Counted from the first letter of the stretch, positions 19,432 to 32,065 are shown. The stretch is 64,000 bases of DNA from Borreliella chilensis (GCA_000808095.1 CP009910.1:372001-436000); one strand, 5' to 3'. Numbers and translations: made by a program. Notes: a model not told the origin generated them from the sequence alone.

Positions 19432-20451
19432 TTAAACAAATTCTTTAAGAAATTTTTCATAACTTTCTTTATTATATGGAACAATAAATTCTTCATTGAT
19501 TATTTTGCTAGAAAGACTCTCAATTTCTTTTTCAAGCTCAAAGGAAATCATCTTGGGATTTCTTACAAATCCTACAACTCCTTCTTTAAGGCCATAATTT
19601 ATTAATTTTCCACCTTCAAAAGTATTAGTTTTTAAGTAGTTAGATGTAAAAATATTTAAAGATCTGCCAACATCTTTGGTTGTAGATGTAATAATATTAT
19701 CGGGAGCAAGATATGATTGGTCCTCATCAACTCCAATAATGTAATGTCCAGAACCAAGTTCTTTTGCAACTTCAATAGCCCCAATTCCCCCAAGACCTGC
19801 TGCATGATGAATAATATCCATTCCATCAGAATACATTTTAGTAGCAATACTTCTTCCAGCTTCAATGTCAAAAAAACTACCAATATACTGAATAGATACC
19901 TTTATATCCTTATTGGCATACTTAGCACCAGCTTCATACCCATACCTAAAGGCTCCTACTATTTCGCCTTCCATTCCCCCTAAAAACCCAATTTTACCTG
20001 TCTTAGAAATCTTTGCAGCAATATAACCTGTCAAAAACGCACCCTCTTGAGCTCTAAAAGTCATACCCACTAAATTTGCAGGAATAGGTTCATTAAAAGA
20101 AACAGGATCAATAATTGCATATTTCATCTCGGGATTTTGCAAAGAAACAGCCTTGGCCACATCACTAAATTTATATCCAATAAGCCAAATTAAATTTGAA
20201 CCTGCATCCTTGAGACCTTCAAGATCAGATAAATAAGAATTTGTTGAAGACTCTTTTAAAACAAGATCGATATTAAACTCCTCTTTAACTTTTTTTGCAC
20301 CATTAAAAGCACTCTCATTAAAAGATTTATCATCAAAAGTACCATCAATGATTAAAGATACCCTAGAAACTCCATTATCAAGGCTACCTTTGCCACTACA
20401 TGATAAAAAAACGATACTTTCAAACAAAATCAACAACAATAATTTACCCAT
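19432..20451 (-). CDS. bmpA: Basic membrane protein A (P39), laminin-binding lipoprotein
   Basis: A 339-residue surface lipoprotein, the immunodominant P39 antigen, reported to bind laminin; its fold is a PnrA-type nucleoside-binding protein. Lipobox Cys18 (VFLSC). Conserved pocket motifs: [60 protein letters not shown] and [13 protein letters not shown]. The ATG has GGGAG eight bases upstream. It is close to B31 BmpA but clearly not identical, with many changes in surface stretches. It lies 42 bases downstream of bmpC. Confidence 0.97.
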   Translation of the reverse strand: MGKLLLLILFESIVFLSCSGKGSLDNGVSRVSLIIDGTFDDKSFNESAFNGAKKVKEEFNIDLVLKESSTNSYLSDLEGLKDAGSNLIWLIGYKFSDVAKAVSLQNPEMKYAIIDPVSFNEPIPANLVGMTFRAQEGAFLTGYIAAKISKTGKIGFLGGMEGEIVGAFRYGYEAGAKYANKDIKVSIQYIGSFFDIEAGRSIATKMYSDGMDIIHHAAGLGGIGAIEVAKELGSGHYIIGVDEDQSYLAPDNIITSTTKDVGRSLNIFTSNYLKTNTFEGGKLINYGLKEGVVGFVRNPKMISFELEKEIESLSSKIINEEFIVPYNKESYEKFLKEFV

Positions 20452-20493
20452 AATCTATTCTCCCTTTTAAAATCACAATTGCATTTACTTAGT

Positions 20494-21555
20494 TTATAAC
20501 TTTGATTTAAATAAATCAAATGCATATTCACTATCAGGAACAATAATCTCTCCATTTATTATTTTATTTTCTAGATCAATAACTTCGTCAACCAACCTAC
20601 TATTTAAAACATCAGGATCCTTAACAATTTCTATTACCCCTTCTTTTAAACCTCGATCAATAACAACTCCGCCTTTAAAAACACCATTTTTAATATAATC
20701 TGCCGAAACAGAATAAATAACCTTGCCAATATCTTTAAGTATTGAAGTAATAACATTTTGAGGCGCAATATATGATTGGTCTTGATTTAAACCAATAATA
20801 TAATATTTAGATCCAAGTTCTTTAGCCGCATCATAAACTCCAAGACCAGTTATACCAGCTATTGGAAAAATAACACCTACTTTATCCTCTTTATACATAA
20901 ACCTAGCCATTGCTTTACCTTTCTCTTTATCAAAATAAGAAGGTGCTTTTTTTGAAACTAATCTTAATTTGGGGTTGGCATAAAAAATTCCAGCCTTAAA
21001 ACCAAACTTAAAATCATTTAAAGATTCACTTATAGGGCCTGTTAAAAATCCAATCTTTTCCCTTCTATTCATCTTGGCAGCAATATAGCCAGCTAAAAAT
21101 GCGGCCTCTTCATTTCTAAACTTAATAGCCAAAGAATTCTTGGGAACTTGAATATCCCCATAATCAAAAGCATCTATAATCCCATAGCAAATATCTGGAC
21201 GCTCATATGAAAGCTTAACCGATAAATCGGAGAATTGATATCCAACCAACCAAAAAAGATTTAAAGGACTCTTTTGAACCTCATAAGCATCCTCTACCAT
21301 TGCCTCATTGACAGTAAGAAGTCTTTTTCCTTCAATAGGGTAAGGCCTTAAAGATTTAGTTATAAGCTTTACTCCAAAATCATCTCTAAGATTTATAACA
21401 CCATCAAGAGCACTTTGATTATAGCCTTTATCGTAAAAACTACCATTAGCCAAAACACCTACAACAGCTTTATTAGAGTTAATAGACTTACTATTAGATT
21501 TAAAGCAAGCCAATATCAATAACGATGAAGCAATAAAAATAAAATTTTTAAACAA
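20494..21555 (-). CDS. bmpC: Basic membrane protein C, PnrA-like lipoprotein
   Basis: A 353-residue Bmp/PnrA family lipoprotein with lipobox Cys17 (LILAC). It is the most divergent of the four: the pocket motif reads GVLANGSFYDKGYNQSA and an insertion of about 12 residues (around PYPIEGKRLLTVNEAM) is absent from the other three. The sites GYQFSDLSVKLSYERP and GLNQDQSYIAPQN are retained. The start is TTG with AGGAGAGG seven bases upstream. It is 303 bases downstream of bmpD, so it may have its own promoter. Confidence 0.94.
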   Translation of the reverse strand: MFKNFIFIASSLLILACFKSNSKSINSNKAVVGVLANGSFYDKGYNQSALDGVINLRDDFGVKLITKSLRPYPIEGKRLLTVNEAMVEDAYEVQKSPLNLFWLVGYQFSDLSVKLSYERPDICYGIIDAFDYGDIQVPKNSLAIKFRNEEAAFLAGYIAAKMNRREKIGFLTGPISESLNDFKFGFKAGIFYANPKLRLVSKKAPSYFDKEKGKAMARFMYKEDKVGVIFPIAGITGLGVYDAAKELGSKYYIIGLNQDQSYIAPQNVITSILKDIGKVIYSVSADYIKNGVFKGGVVIDRGLKEGVIEIVKDPDVLNSRLVDEVIDLENKIINGEIIVPDSEYAFDLFKSKL

Positions 21556-21858
21556 AATTAATCCTCTCCTTACAAAATTTATTTAAAAAATTCTAAATTT
21601 TAAAATATTAACTTTATTTTACTAACAAATATTATTTTATTCATTTATAAAATAATAACTTTAATAAACTACTTTACAAGTATGCCAGCCAATACATTTA
21701 ATGTTAATAAAAATACAGTGGTAGAAAAAATAACTTTTCCCCACAGCACCATAATATCTAAATTTAAACCCTTTTGCAAGATAAATGTAATAATATATCT
21801 TGCAACGATTAAAAGACTCTCTACAATCTCTTTAAGGAATTTAAAACATTTTTACAAG
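21556..21858. other. bmpD-bmpC intergenic region with an AT-only inverted repeat
   Basis: 303 bases without a supported gene. It holds a perfect 10-bp inverted repeat (ATTATTTTAT / ATAAAATAAT, 6-base loop) at 21631-21656, which could end bmpD transcripts or be chance in such AT-rich DNA. A bmpC promoter is expected here but I cannot single one out. The gap is much longer than the 42- and 89-base gaps in the rest of the cluster. Confidence 0.45.
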
Positions 21859-22884
21859 TTAATTTTCTATTTGCGAAACAAAGTTGTCATAAGATACCTT
21901 ATCATAAGGAACTCTAATTACACCATCGATTATACTTTTTCCAATTTTCAATGATTTATTATACACCTCAGAATAATTTGATTTTAAATTCTCATTTAAA
22001 ATCAAACCAAGTCCATCTTCTTTAAGTCCAAGCAAGATGGTATCTCCCCCATTCCAAGCTCCAACTTCTAAATACTTTTTTGTTAAATCATAAATCAATG
22101 AATCAACCTTTTTTACAGCAGAAACAAGCACATTATTAGGAGCCAGATATGATTGATCCTGATCAACTCCAACAATATAATGATCGGGTCCTAATTCCTT
22201 TGCTGCCTCAATTACCCCTATACCAGAAAGCCCTGCAGCAGCAAATATAATATCAACTCCATCTCGATACATATTAGATGCCGTTGATCGACCAAGTCCA
22301 AAATCGCCAAATGTGCCAACATATTGAGAGATCACTTCAATATTAGAATCTGCATACTTAGCACCAGCTTCGTACCCATACATGAAAGATTCTAAAACTT
22401 TTCCCCTTACTCCCCCAATAAATCCAATCTTGCCGGTTTTAGAAGCTTTTGCCGCAAAATATCCTGCCAAAAAAGCCACCTCTTCAGATCTAAAATTAAT
22501 ATTAAGAAGATTTTTGGGTATTTTAATTTCATTATAAACCCCTTCTATGATTGCATAATTAACAGAAAAATTCTCGTCAGCTCTTTGCAAAATAACATCA
22601 GACAATCTAAATCCAACTCCCCAAATCAAGCTTGAGTTACCATCCTCTAAGTTTACAATATCTCCCAAATGAGAATTACCTGTAGATGATTTTTCAATTA
22701 TATTTATATTAAAATCTCTTTTTAATTTTCTTAATGCCTTAGAAGAACTTTCATTAAATCCTTTATCATCAAAAGCACCATCAACTATAAGAGAAACAGT
22801 TTTTGACGCTGACTTACTATCATTAGAACCAGAACAGGCCACAATAAATAAAAAAATTAAAAAGCAATAAACTTTTTTTAACAC
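21859..22884 (-). CDS. bmpD: Basic membrane protein D, purine-nucleoside-binding lipoprotein
   Basis: A 341-residue lipoprotein, first of the bmpD-C-A-B series. Lipobox Cys17 (FIVAC). Pocket motifs: [56 protein letters not shown] and [13 protein letters not shown]. The related Treponema PnrA and, as I recall, Borrelia BmpD bind purine nucleosides, which this purine auxotroph must scavenge. The start is GTG with GGAGG eight bases upstream; an upstream extension of 34 codons would run through the rpsG terminator. It lies just after the rpsG terminator, so it needs its own promoter or read-through. Confidence 0.95.
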   Translation of the reverse strand: MLKKVYCFLIFLFIVACSGSNDSKSASKTVSLIVDGAFDDKGFNESSSKALRKLKRDFNINIIEKSSTGNSHLGDIVNLEDGNSSLIWGVGFRLSDVILQRADENFSVNYAIIEGVYNEIKIPKNLLNINFRSEEVAFLAGYFAAKASKTGKIGFIGGVRGKVLESFMYGYEAGAKYADSNIEVISQYVGTFGDFGLGRSTASNMYRDGVDIIFAAAGLSGIGVIEAAKELGPDHYIVGVDQDQSYLAPNNVLVSAVKKVDSLIYDLTKKYLEVGAWNGGDTILLGLKEDGLGLILNENLKSNYSEVYNKSLKIGKSIIDGVIRVPYDKVSYDNFVSQIEN

Positions 22885-22953
22885 AAAAATATCCTCCTTT
22901 GCTTTTAACAAATAATAAAAAAAATATCCCCAATAACGACATATATAAATAAC

Positions 22954-22981
22954 AAAAAGACACCTTAAAAGGCGTCTTTTT
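22954..22981 (-). terminator. Rho-independent terminator of the rpsL-rpsG end
   Basis: In the minus-strand transcript an 11-bp stem (AAAAAGACGCC with GGUGUCUUUUU, one G-U pair) with a 6-base loop is followed by a U-rich run. It overlaps the rpsG stop codon and ends the long transcription/translation cluster before bmpD. Confidence 0.8.
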
Positions 22982-23453
22982 ACCATCTATAATGAGTAAA
23001 AGCTTTATTTGCTTCAGCCATTCTATGAGTGTCTTCTTTCTTCTTAAAAGCAGCCCCAGTAGAATTATATGCATTTAAAAGCTCGTTTGACAACTTTTCT
23101 TTCATAGACTTGCCACTAGATTTCCTAGCAGCAAAAATAATCCACTTCATAGCCAAAGCTTCTCTTCTTTCTTCTCTAACTTCAACAGGAACTTGGTATG
23201 TGGCACCCCCTACCCGCCTACTTCTTACCTCTACCAATGGCTTAATATTATCTAAAGCTTTATAAAAAACAGCCATCTTGTCGCTATCTTCAAGCTTCTC
23301 AGAAAGCAAGTCAATAGAACTATAAAGTATACTCTCGCTTATTGATTTTTTTCCATCATACATCATTCTGTTTGCAAACTTTGCAACAATCCTAGAATTA
23401 TACCTGGTATCAATAAAAATTTTCTTTTTGATTTTTTTATTCTTTCTTGACAT
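22980..23453 (-). CDS. rpsG: 30S ribosomal protein S7
   Basis: A 157-residue protein that nucleates folding of the 16S rRNA 3' major domain. Typical stretches are [38 protein letters not shown] and [17 protein letters not shown]. Length matches the family. It follows rpsL by 24 bases and is the last gene before the terminator. In many bacteria fusA and tufA come next, but here the bmp lipoproteins do. Confidence 0.98.
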   Translation of the reverse strand: MSRKNKKIKKKIFIDTRYNSRIVAKFANRMMYDGKKSISESILYSSIDLLSEKLEDSDKMAVFYKALDNIKPLVEVRSRRVGGATYQVPVEVREERREALAMKWIIFAARKSSGKSMKEKLSNELLNAYNSTGAAFKKKEDTHRMAEANKAFTHYRW

Positions 23454-23477
23454 ATCTAATATTAATCCACCTTTTAA

Positions 23478-23852
23478 TTAAGCTTTAGGCTTTTTTGTTC
23501 CATACTTAGATCTACCCTTTTTCCTATTGTTAACACCAAGAGTATCTTTAGCTCCTCTAATAATATGGTATCTCACCCCAGGCAAGTCTTTAACCCGACC
23601 CCCTCTAATCAAAACTACAGAATGTTCTTGCAAATTATGACCAATTCCTGGAATATATGCTGTTACTTCAAATCCATTTGAAAGTCTAACACGAGCTACT
23701 TTTCTTAAAGCTGAATTAGGCTTTTTAGGAGTTACAGTCATTACACGTGTGCAAATTCCTCTTCTTTGAGGACAATTTTGAAGCGCAGGAGATGCGGTCT
23801 TCTCCGTTTGACTTTTTCTAGGCTTTCTAATTAACTGATTAATTGTAGGCAT
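23478..23852 (-). CDS. rpsL: 30S ribosomal protein S12
   Basis: A 124-residue decoding-centre protein. The conserved loop [12 protein letters not shown] and the segment [15 protein letters not shown] are intact, including the lysines whose replacement gives streptomycin resistance in other bacteria, so no such mutation is seen. It lies 67 bases downstream of rpoC and 24 bases upstream of rpsG. Confidence 0.98.
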   Translation of the reverse strand: MPTINQLIRKPRKSQTEKTASPALQNCPQRRGICTRVMTVTPKKPNSALRKVARVRLSNGFEVTAYIPGIGHNLQEHSVVLIRGGRVKDLPGVRYHIIRGAKDTLGVNNRKKGRSKYGTKKPKA

Positions 23853-23919
23853 TTATCAACGCTCTCCTTTTCTTGAAATTATTAATAAAATGGTAGCAAA
23901 TATATCACTTATTTTCAAG

Positions 23920-26900
23920 TTAAACTTCAGAATCGACATTTTCCCTAACTTTAATTTTTTTATAAAGACCCATACCAGTTCCAGTAGGAATTAAATGACC
24001 AATTACAACATTTTCTTTCAATCCTCTAAGATCATCTATTTTCCCAGCAATAGAAGCATCTGTTAGTACTTTTGTTGTCTCCTGGAAAGAAGCTGCAGAA
24101 ATAAAAGAATCTATATTAAGAGATGTCTTAGTAACTCCTATAAGAATAGGACTTGCTATTGCTGGCTCACCGCCTTGTTCAATTACTTTTCTATTTTGCT
24201 CATAAAAAGCATGCTTATCTACCTTTTGCCCATAAACAAAATTAGTATCACCAACTGCCACAATCTTAACCTTTTTCATCATTTGTTTGATTATTACACC
24301 AATATGTTTGTCATTAATACTAACACCTTGTTTACGATAAACATCCTGAATTTCTGCCAAAAGAAACTCTTGCAAACTAATCCCACCTAAAATTTCAAGC
24401 ACATCATGAGGATTAATCCTACCATCACAAAGCATATCTCCTGCTCTAACAACATCTCCATCTCTAACCAAAAGATGTTTGCCAGCTGGAATATAATGCT
24501 TATGCTCAACTCCATACTCATCTAAAATATTAATAAGTCTTTTACCTTTTTGAATTGATTTAAATTGAACAATGCCACTTACTTTAGCCATTTCAGTCAA
24601 ATTTTTAGGTATTCTCGTTTCAAAAAGATCATTAACACGAGGCAATCCTCCTGTAATGTCTTGTGTTTTTTCAGAACCCTTGGAAAGTTTAGCAACAACA
24701 TCCCCTATATTAATATTTTGACCATCTTCAACTTGAAGATAAGCATCCCCTGGCAATACATAAGATGCAACCTCCATACCACTACTATCAACGATAAAAA
24801 TTCTCGGATCAAGAGATTCAAAAACATTGTCTGTAATTCTTTTCTCAACATTACCTGTTTCAGTATTTATTTCTTCTTTAAGAGTAGTTCCTAAAATAAT
24901 ATCCTTAAATTTAATTTTTCCCTTAACCTCTGCAATAATAGGTTCTGCAAATGGATCAAATGTGCCGATAACTTTCCCCGATTCAACATAATCGCCAACC
25001 CCAATTTCGAGCTTTGTACCAGCTTTCAAGACAACTTCTTGTTCTTCTGATACTATGAAAAAATTATCGTCTCTTAATTTAACATAACCAATATAAGAAG
25101 AGAAAATCTCCACACCATTTTTATTAACAAACAAAGGAATTCCTTTGATCACCCTTTGAGAATCTAAAACTTTAATTTCTTTTATGTTCTTGATTTTTTC
25201 ATCATAAAAAACATTAATTATTTTTAAAGTTCCTTTCCTTGTAAAAAGAATTCCATTATCAACCTTAACATTAAAACCCTCTATTCCATTCAATATAAAG
25301 GCATTCTTTAAAGATATTTTATCATCCTCACTGCCAGCCTGAGCAACACCACCAATATGAAAAGTTCTCATGGTCAATTGAGTTCCTGGTTGCCCTATGG
25401 ACTGAGCAGCAATTATTCCTACAGCCTCACCAATGTTAACAGGCTTGTTTTTTGAAAAGTCTCTCCCATAACATTTTTGACAAACACCGTGTTCAGCTTC
25501 ACATGTTAAAACAGATCTAATAACAAGTTTTTCAATACCAATTTTTTCTAATAATTCTATTTTAGTTTCTGAGATTTCTTCATTTACGTCTAAAACAATC
25601 TCACCGGTAATTGGATTTTTTATTCTTTCAATAGAATAACTCCCAACAGCTTTTTCTTTCAAAGATTCTAATATTTCCTCACCATTTTTTACAGTTTCAA
25701 CTTTTATTCCATTTATAGTCCCACAATCTTCTGTTCTAACAACAACATCTTGGGCAATATCTACTAATCTTCGAGTTAAATATCCAGCATCAGCTGTCTT
25801 AAGAGCAGTATCTGCTAAACCTTTTCTTGCTCCATTTGTAGATATAAAAAACTCTATCACAGAAAGACCTTCTTTAAAGTTGGAAATAATTGGAAGCTCA
25901 ATAATATCTCCAGAAGTTTTTGCCATCAATCCTCTCATACCAGCAAGTTGCCTTATTTGATTTCTACTGCCCCTAGCACCAGAATCTGCCATCATATAAA
26001 TAACATTAAATCCATCTCTGTCTTTTTTTAAAATTTCCATCATCTTATTAGTAAGCTCTTCATTTGTCTTTAACCAAACAGAAACTACATTGTTATAACG
26101 CTCTTCACCAGTAATAACACCCTTAGCATAATCATTTTGAATTTTAGCAATCTCTTTATTAGCTCTTTCCACATAAGCCCTCTTTTCATTAGGAACAATA
26201 ATATCACTCATACTAATTGTGCACCCAAACCTAGTAGCATACCTAAAACCTAGTTCCTTGACAATATCAAGCATTTCAATTACAGTGGAAGAACCATGAA
26301 CCACATAAACTTTTGATATCAAAATTTGCAACTCCAAATCACTAAGAGTTTTATTTACAAATTCAATCCCATTAGGCAAAGCCTCATTAAATATTACCCT
26401 ACCAGCTGTGGTCTTTTTGTATTCACCATCGATTTTAACATAAATAGAAGCATTGTAATCTAAACTCCTATTATTTACAGCAAGAATAACATTATTAAAG
26501 TTTAAAAACTTTTTACCTTCTCCAACAACATTCTTTTTTTCCATTGTTAAATAATATAAACCCAAAACAATATCTTGAGATGGGAAAACAATAGGATGCC
26601 CATTAGCAGGATTTAAAAGATTATTCGTTGAAAGCATTAAAGCCCAACTTTCAGCTTGTGCTGCTGGAGTAAGGGGCACATGCACTGCCATCTGGTCACC
26701 ATCAAAATCAGCATTATAGGCATGACAAACAAGAGGATGCAATTTTATTGCCTTACCCTCAACTAAAACCGGCTCAAAGGCTTGAATTCCAAGCCTATGA
26801 AGAGTAGGCGCCCTATTTAAAAGAATGGGGTGCTCTTTAATAACAAGATCTAAAATTTGCCATACTTCATCAACTTCTTGTTCAATTAAATTTTTTGCTC

Positions 26901-28053
26901 TTTTGATATTAAAAACTGCTTCACTCTCAATTAACCTTCTTACTACAAAAGGCTTAAACAGCTCAAGAGCCATCTTTGCAGGCAACCCACATTGATGCAG
27001 TTTTAATTCAGGCCCAACAACAATAACAGAACGACCAGAATAATCTACTCTTTTACCAAGAAGATTTTGTCTAAATCTTCCCTGTTTACCCTTTAATGCA
27101 TCAGAAAGAGACTTAAGGGGTCTGCTAGACGAACCTTTAACAACCTTTCTTTTATGAGAATTATCAAAAAGAGAGTCTACCGATTCTTGAAGCATTCTTT
27201 TTTCATTTCTTACAATAATCTCTGGTGCATTCAGAAGAAGCAACTTTCTTAAACGATTATTCCTATTTATAACTCTTCTATAAAGATCATTAAGATCAGA
27301 TGTTGCAAAACGGCCTCCATCAAGCTGCACCATTGGCCTAATTTCTGGAGGTATAACAGGAAGAACGTCCATAATCATCCATTCTGGCTTATTCCCAGAA
27401 ATTTTAAAATTTTCAATAATTTCAAGACGTCTTAACAGTTTCTTATCAGTTTTGTCATCTTTATCTATCATTTGAACCCTAAGTTTAGAAGAAAGCTCAT
27501 CAAGATCAAGATTTTCAAGAAGAGTTTTAATAGCTTCAGCTCCCATAGAAGCATTAAAAGACATTCCATATCGCTCTCTAGCCTCTATGTACTCATCCTC
27601 ACTTAAAAGTTGCATTTTTTTAAGATCGGTATCACCTGGTTCAATTACCACATATTTTTCATAATAAAGAATAGAATTCAAACTAGACGCCGTAATATCA
27701 AGCAAAAGCCCAATTCTAGAGGGTATATACTTGTAATACCAAATATGAGCAACTGGAGCTGCTAACTCAATATGCCCCATTCTCTCGCGTCTCACCTTAA
27801 AATGAGTAACCTCTACATTACAACGATCGCAAATAATACCCTTATATCTAACTGATTTAAATTTTCCACAATAACATTCCCATTCCTTTGTAGTACCAAA
27901 AATCCTCTCACAAAAAAGTCCATCCTTTTCGGGTCTCAAAGTTCTATAATTAATAGTCTCAGACTTTTTAACCTCTCCATAAGACCAATTTCTAATTTGA
28001 TCAGGAGATGCTATTTTAATTTTTATTCTTTCAAAATCTTTTATCTCTTTCAT
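23920..28053 (-). CDS. rpoC: RNA polymerase beta' subunit
   Basis: A 1377-residue catalytic subunit of RNA polymerase. The N-terminal zinc site is Cys60, Cys62, Cys75 and Cys78. The active-site magnesium motif NADFDGDQ is at 447-454. The bridge-helix/trigger-loop region contains ESLEKAVGS-type and [15 protein letters not shown] sequences, and the second zinc cluster includes [13 protein letters not shown]. Length is ordinary for a spirochaete and no large insertion is seen. It lies 15 bases after rpoB. Confidence 0.99.
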   Translation of the reverse strand: MKEIKDFERIKIKIASPDQIRNWSYGEVKKSETINYRTLRPEKDGLFCERIFGTTKEWECYCGKFKSVRYKGIICDRCNVEVTHFKVRRERMGHIELAAPVAHIWYYKYIPSRIGLLLDITASSLNSILYYEKYVVIEPGDTDLKKMQLLSEDEYIEARERYGMSFNASMGAEAIKTLLENLDLDELSSKLRVQMIDKDDKTDKKLLRRLEIIENFKISGNKPEWMIMDVLPVIPPEIRPMVQLDGGRFATSDLNDLYRRVINRNNRLRKLLLLNAPEIIVRNEKRMLQESVDSLFDNSHKRKVVKGSSSRPLKSLSDALKGKQGRFRQNLLGKRVDYSGRSVIVVGPELKLHQCGLPAKMALELFKPFVVRRLIESEAVFNIKRAKNLIEQEVDEVWQILDLVIKEHPILLNRAPTLHRLGIQAFEPVLVEGKAIKLHPLVCHAYNADFDGDQMAVHVPLTPAAQAESWALMLSTNNLLNPANGHPIVFPSQDIVLGLYYLTMEKKNVVGEGKKFLNFNNVILAVNNRSLDYNASIYVKIDGEYKKTTAGRVIFNEALPNGIEFVNKTLSDLELQILISKVYVVHGSSTVIEMLDIVKELGFRYATRFGCTISMSDIIVPNEKRAYVERANKEIAKIQNDYAKGVITGEERYNNVVSVWLKTNEELTNKMMEILKKDRDGFNVIYMMADSGARGSRNQIRQLAGMRGLMAKTSGDIIELPIISNFKEGLSVIEFFISTNGARKGLADTALKTADAGYLTRRLVDIAQDVVVRTEDCGTINGIKVETVKNGEEILESLKEKAVGSYSIERIKNPITGEIVLDVNEEISETKIELLEKIGIEKLVIRSVLTCEAEHGVCQKCYGRDFSKNKPVNIGEAVGIIAAQSIGQPGTQLTMRTFHIGGVAQAGSEDDKISLKNAFILNGIEGFNVKVDNGILFTRKGTLKIINVFYDEKIKNIKEIKVLDSQRVIKGIPLFVNKNGVEIFSSYIGYVKLRDDNFFIVSEEQEVVLKAGTKLEIGVGDYVESGKVIGTFDPFAEPIIAEVKGKIKFKDIILGTTLKEEINTETGNVEKRITDNVFESLDPRIFIVDSSGMEVASYVLPGDAYLQVEDGQNINIGDVVAKLSKGSEKTQDITGGLPRVNDLFETRIPKNLTEMAKVSGIVQFKSIQKGKRLINILDEYGVEHKHYIPAGKHLLVRDGDVVRAGDMLCDGRINPHDVLEILGGISLQEFLLAEIQDVYRKQGVSINDKHIGVIIKQMMKKVKIVAVGDTNFVYGQKVDKHAFYEQNRKVIEQGGEPAIASPILIGVTKTSLNIDSFISAASFQETTKVLTDASIAGKIDDLRGLKENVVIGHLIPTGTGMGLYKKIKVRENVDSEV

Positions 28054-28068
28054 AAAAACTCCAAAAAC

Positions 28069-31000
28069 CTAGTTTTTATTAATCAATTCTTCTTCCTTTT
28101 CTGTCAAAGGAACTTGATTCCCATTATCATCGTAAATTGACAAATCAAGTCCAAGTCCTCTAAGCTCTTGCATTAACACATTAAAAGACTCAGGAATTCC
28201 TGACACATTAGTAGGAATACCTTTCACTATATTTTCATATATCTTAACTCTACCCGTCATATCATCAGATTTGACTGTTAAAAGTTCCTGAAGAGTATGA
28301 GCTGCACCATAAGCTTCAAGAGCCCAAACTTCCATTTCTCCAAGTCTTTGTCCACCAAACTGAGCTTTTCCTCCAAGAGGCTGCTGAGAAACAAGAGAAT
28401 ATGGTCCTGTTGATCTTGCATGCATTTTATCATCAACAAGATGATGTAGCTTAAGCATATAAATCACTCCAACCATTACTTCATTTTCAAACGGCTCTCC
28501 TGTATAACCATCATATAAAATCTCTTTAGAAGTTGCATTAAATCCAGCTTTTTTCAATTTTTCTTGGATTTGTTCATTTGTAGCAGACTCAAAAACAGGA
28601 ACATTATAAGATTCACTAAGATATTTACCAGCAAGGCCTAATTGCGATTCCATTAGCTGTCCAATATTCATTCTAGATGGAACTCCTAAAGGATTTAAGC
28701 ATATATCAAGAGGAGTTCCATCTGCAAGATAGGGCATATCTTCAACAGGAAGAATTTTTGCAACAACACCCTTATTGCCATGTCGCCCAGCCATTTTGTC
28801 ACCCTCTTTAAGCTTCCTTTTTTTAGCAACGTAAACTTTAAGTATCTCCTCAACCCCAGGAGAAAGATTCCCAACATCCTCTTTAGTAATCCTTTGAACA
28901 TCAATAACTGTGCCTTCGGTACCATGAGGAACTTTTAATGAATTATTTTTAACATCTTTTGCTTTTTCTCCAAAAATTGAAGTCAAAAGCCTAAATTCAG
29001 GGGTAATGTCTCCTTCTGACTTTGGAGTAACTTTACCAACAAGAATATCGCCAGGCTTCACATATGTTCCTATCCGTATAATTCCATTTTCATCTAATTT
29101 ATTTAGTATTTTCTCACTAACATTAGGTATATCCCCCGTAACCTTTTCAGGCCCAAGTTTAGTTTCTCTTACTTCTATGCTAAATTCTTTAATATGAATA
29201 GATGTATAAAGATCTTCCTTTACAATTCTATCAGAAATCAATATAGCATCCTCATAATTAAATCCATTCCAAGGAATAACTCCTAACAATAAATTATTGC
29301 CAAGAGCAAGCTCTCCATATCTAGTAGCAGGACCATCAGCTATTATCTCACCCTTTTCAACTTCTTGTCCCTCTTTAACCAAAACAGATTGATTAAAACA
29401 AGTATCTTGATTTGTCCTTTCATATTTAACAATATGATACTCATCTACATCTTTAGAATTCTCTGATTCAAAAGGTCTAATAACTATTTTATTACTTGTC
29501 GCAAAAATAACTTCCCCACTTCTTTTGGCCTTAATTACTACTCCTGAATCCTTTGCAACAATACTTTCCATACCAGTACCAACAATAGGCGGTTTAGGAA
29601 AAAGCAAAGGTACCGCTTGTCTTTGCATATTAGAACCCATAAGAGCTCGATTTGCATCATTGTGCTCAAGAAAAGGAATTAATGCTGAAGATACTGAAAT
29701 TAACTGTCTAGGAGAAACATCCATATAATCTATATTTTTAGGATTTGTTGTAGTATAATCACCAGAAATTCTAACAGAAACTAAATCTTCAAGGTACTTG
29801 CCGTCAGAATTAAAAGCAGCATTAGCCTGAGCAATACATTTCTTCTCCTCATCAATAGCAGATAAATATTCCAATTCATCAGTCACTTCTCCATCAATAA
29901 CTTTCCTATAGGGAGTTTCTAAAAATCCATAATCATTAACTCTAGAATAAGTAGCTAAAGAAACAATAAGTCCAATATTTGGTCCTTCGGGAGTTTCAAT
30001 AGGGCACATTCTCCCATAATGGGTGTAATGAACGTCTCTTACTTCAAATCCTGCTCTATCTCTTGAAAGCCCTCCTGGTCCAAGAGCATTAAGACGCCTT
30101 TTATGAGTAAGTTCGGCCAAAGGATTGACCTGATCCATAAACTGAGAAAGTTGGCTAGTCGCAAAAAATTCTTTCACAGCAGATACAATAGGCTTAACGC
30201 TTATTAATTCTTGAGGTTTTAGATTAAAAACTTCCTTATTAGACATTCTATCCTTAGCGATTTTTTCAACCCTTGACATCGCACCTTTATATATATTGGT
30301 AAGCAGCTCTCCAACAGAACGCACTCTTCTATTTCCCAAATGATCAATATCATCAAGAACATCGTGACCTTCATATATTCTTAAAAGATGAGATATGGTG
30401 TTAACAATGTCACCCATAGTTAAAACTGATGTGGTTAAATCATCAAACCCAAATTTTTTAGAAAGCTTATAACGACCTACACGTCCAAGATCATACCTTC
30501 TTTCAGAAAAGAATATAGTTTTTAAATCGTTTTCAGCATTATCAATTGATATTGGCTCACCAGGTAAAAGAGCACTATAAACAGCAAGCATAACTGATTC
30601 TCTTGAAAGCTCTTTAGAACCATCTTTTAAGGCAAAAAAAGCATCCTCTTTCTCAAGACAATTTAAAATAACATCTGAACTTACAAAGCACTTTCCAGGA
30701 ATAGCATCATAACCATCAAAATCAACAAGCTCTATTTCATTTACTCCATTTTGTAAAAAGTCTTCAACATCTTGTAGTGTTATCTTATCTCCTGCTCGAT
30801 AATACATATTTTCTCTTATACTAATACTTTTGGCTAAATATTGTCCTGGAAGATCTCTTTTTGTAACGTCTTCAACTTTAATTTTTTTAATGTTGTAAAA
30901 AGTCTCTATTATTTTTTCTCTTGTATCAAACCCTAAAGCCCTTAAAAAAAGAGTTATGAGTATTCTTTTTTTTCTATCTATTTTTACATAAAGATAATCT

Positions 31001-31536
31001 TTTTTAGAATCAATCTCAAATTCCAACCAAGAACCGCGATAAGGAATTATTCTAGCAGAATACAAATCTTTTTCTTTATAAAAAACAACTCCTGGAGATC
31101 TATGAATCTGAGAAACGACAACTCTTTCAGCCCCATTAATAATAAAAGTGCCCCTTTCTGTCATTAAAGGAATAGTTCCCATGTACACATCTTTTTGCCT
31201 TATTTCCCCAGTAGTCAAAAATTGCAAATTTAGTCTTACTTTTAAAACAGCTTCATAACTTTGCCCTTTTCTTTTACATTCTTTTTCTGTAAAATCAAGA
31301 GCATCCTTTTCTATATAGTATCTTTCATACTCAAGAGCAACATCTCCATTGCCGCTTTTAATGGGAAATATATTTCTAAAAACAGACTCAAGGCCTTCAT
31401 TAAGTAAAGGCTTTTTATTTTTTAATTTATCAAGTTGTAAAAATTTTTCATAAGAATTTAATTGTATTTCTATCAGGTTAGGTAAGTCTAAAATCTCATC
31501 AGCTCTTCCTTGTCCCAGATGAACTCTTTTTATCAT
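28069..31536 (-). CDS. rpoB: RNA polymerase beta subunit
   Basis: A 1155-residue subunit forming the other half of the polymerase active-site cleft. The rifampicin region reads [12 protein letters not shown] then [12 protein letters not shown]. Asn483 sits where E. coli has Ser531, a change linked in published work to the natural rifampicin resistance of B. burgdorferi. The C-terminal [13 protein letters not shown]-like region and the [14 protein letters not shown] active-site motif are intact. Cotranscribed with rpoC. Confidence 0.99.
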   Translation of the reverse strand: MIKRVHLGQGRADEILDLPNLIEIQLNSYEKFLQLDKLKNKKPLLNEGLESVFRNIFPIKSGNGDVALEYERYYIEKDALDFTEKECKRKGQSYEAVLKVRLNLQFLTTGEIRQKDVYMGTIPLMTERGTFIINGAERVVVSQIHRSPGVVFYKEKDLYSARIIPYRGSWLEFEIDSKKDYLYVKIDRKKRILITLFLRALGFDTREKIIETFYNIKKIKVEDVTKRDLPGQYLAKSISIRENMYYRAGDKITLQDVEDFLQNGVNEIELVDFDGYDAIPGKCFVSSDVILNCLEKEDAFFALKDGSKELSRESVMLAVYSALLPGEPISIDNAENDLKTIFFSERRYDLGRVGRYKLSKKFGFDDLTTSVLTMGDIVNTISHLLRIYEGHDVLDDIDHLGNRRVRSVGELLTNIYKGAMSRVEKIAKDRMSNKEVFNLKPQELISVKPIVSAVKEFFATSQLSQFMDQVNPLAELTHKRRLNALGPGGLSRDRAGFEVRDVHYTHYGRMCPIETPEGPNIGLIVSLATYSRVNDYGFLETPYRKVIDGEVTDELEYLSAIDEEKKCIAQANAAFNSDGKYLEDLVSVRISGDYTTTNPKNIDYMDVSPRQLISVSSALIPFLEHNDANRALMGSNMQRQAVPLLFPKPPIVGTGMESIVAKDSGVVIKAKRSGEVIFATSNKIVIRPFESENSKDVDEYHIVKYERTNQDTCFNQSVLVKEGQEVEKGEIIADGPATRYGELALGNNLLLGVIPWNGFNYEDAILISDRIVKEDLYTSIHIKEFSIEVRETKLGPEKVTGDIPNVSEKILNKLDENGIIRIGTYVKPGDILVGKVTPKSEGDITPEFRLLTSIFGEKAKDVKNNSLKVPHGTEGTVIDVQRITKEDVGNLSPGVEEILKVYVAKKRKLKEGDKMAGRHGNKGVVAKILPVEDMPYLADGTPLDICLNPLGVPSRMNIGQLMESQLGLAGKYLSESYNVPVFESATNEQIQEKLKKAGFNATSKEILYDGYTGEPFENEVMVGVIYMLKLHHLVDDKMHARSTGPYSLVSQQPLGGKAQFGGQRLGEMEVWALEAYGAAHTLQELLTVKSDDMTGRVKIYENIVKGIPTNVSGIPESFNVLMQELRGLGLDLSIYDDNGNQVPLTEKEEELINKN

Positions 31537-31566
31537 TAAAAGACTCCTTTTTTAAGACATAACAAG

Positions 31567-31589
31567 CCGCATATCACAACGACATGCGG
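31567..31589 (-). promoter_or_regulatory. Possible attenuator hairpin between rplL and rpoB
   Basis: CCGCAT and ATGCGG form a 6-bp stem with an 11-base loop in the 82-base rplL-rpoB gap, with no U-run after it. Many bacteria have a partial terminator or RNase III site here to lower rpoBC expression relative to the L7/L12 genes. The position fits, but the hairpin is weak. Confidence 0.35.
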
Positions 31590-31618
31590 AATAACAACTT
31601 TGATATATTTTTAATCTT

Positions 31619-31996
31619 TTATTTAACTTCAACTTTTGCGCCAACTGCCTCAAGTTTCTTTTTCAATTCTTCAGCATCTGACTTAGAAAGGCCTTCTTTA
31701 ATAGCTTTAGGAGCAGATTCAACTAAAGTCTTAGCTTCACCCAGACCAAGCCCTGTAATAGCTCTAACCTCTTTTATAACATTTATTTTGCTATCACCAA
31801 AAGACATAAGAATTACATCAAATTCGGTTTGTTCTTCAGAATCAGCTGAACCTGCTGAAACAGCACCTACCCCAACCGCAGCAACAGCAGCAGCAGTTAC
31901 TCCAAATTTTTCCTCAATAGCTGTCACAAGATCAACAACTTCTATGGTTTTTGCACCCTCAAGCCAGGTTAAAATATCTTCTTTATTTAGTGCCAT
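31619..31996 (-). CDS. rplL: 50S ribosomal protein L7/L12
   Basis: A 125-residue stalk protein that recruits translation GTPases. There is an N-terminal dimerisation helix ([28 protein letters not shown]), an Ala/Gly-rich hinge (about 34-55), and a C-terminal domain with [27 protein letters not shown]. Acidic and alanine-rich, as expected. It lies 69 bases after rplJ. Confidence 0.98.
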   Translation of the reverse strand: MALNKEDILTWLEGAKTIEVVDLVTAIEEKFGVTAAAVAAVGVGAVSAGSADSEEQTEFDVILMSFGDSKINVIKEVRAITGLGLGEAKTLVESAPKAIKEGLSKSDAEELKKKLEAVGAKVEVK

Positions 31997-32065
31997 ATTA
32001 ACTCCTTATATATTCATTTTACAGTGATAGCATGCACTTAAAAAATTAAGACTAACACTGTTATA

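Noticed and set aside
22885-22986. Upstream extension of bmpD by 34 codons
   Set aside because: It runs through the rpsG terminator and spoils the signal peptide; the GTG with GGAGG is the better start.
31584-32027. Plus-strand open frame of 147 codons over rplL
   Set aside because: It is antisense to the conserved L7/L12 gene and arises from its Ala/Glu-rich codons.
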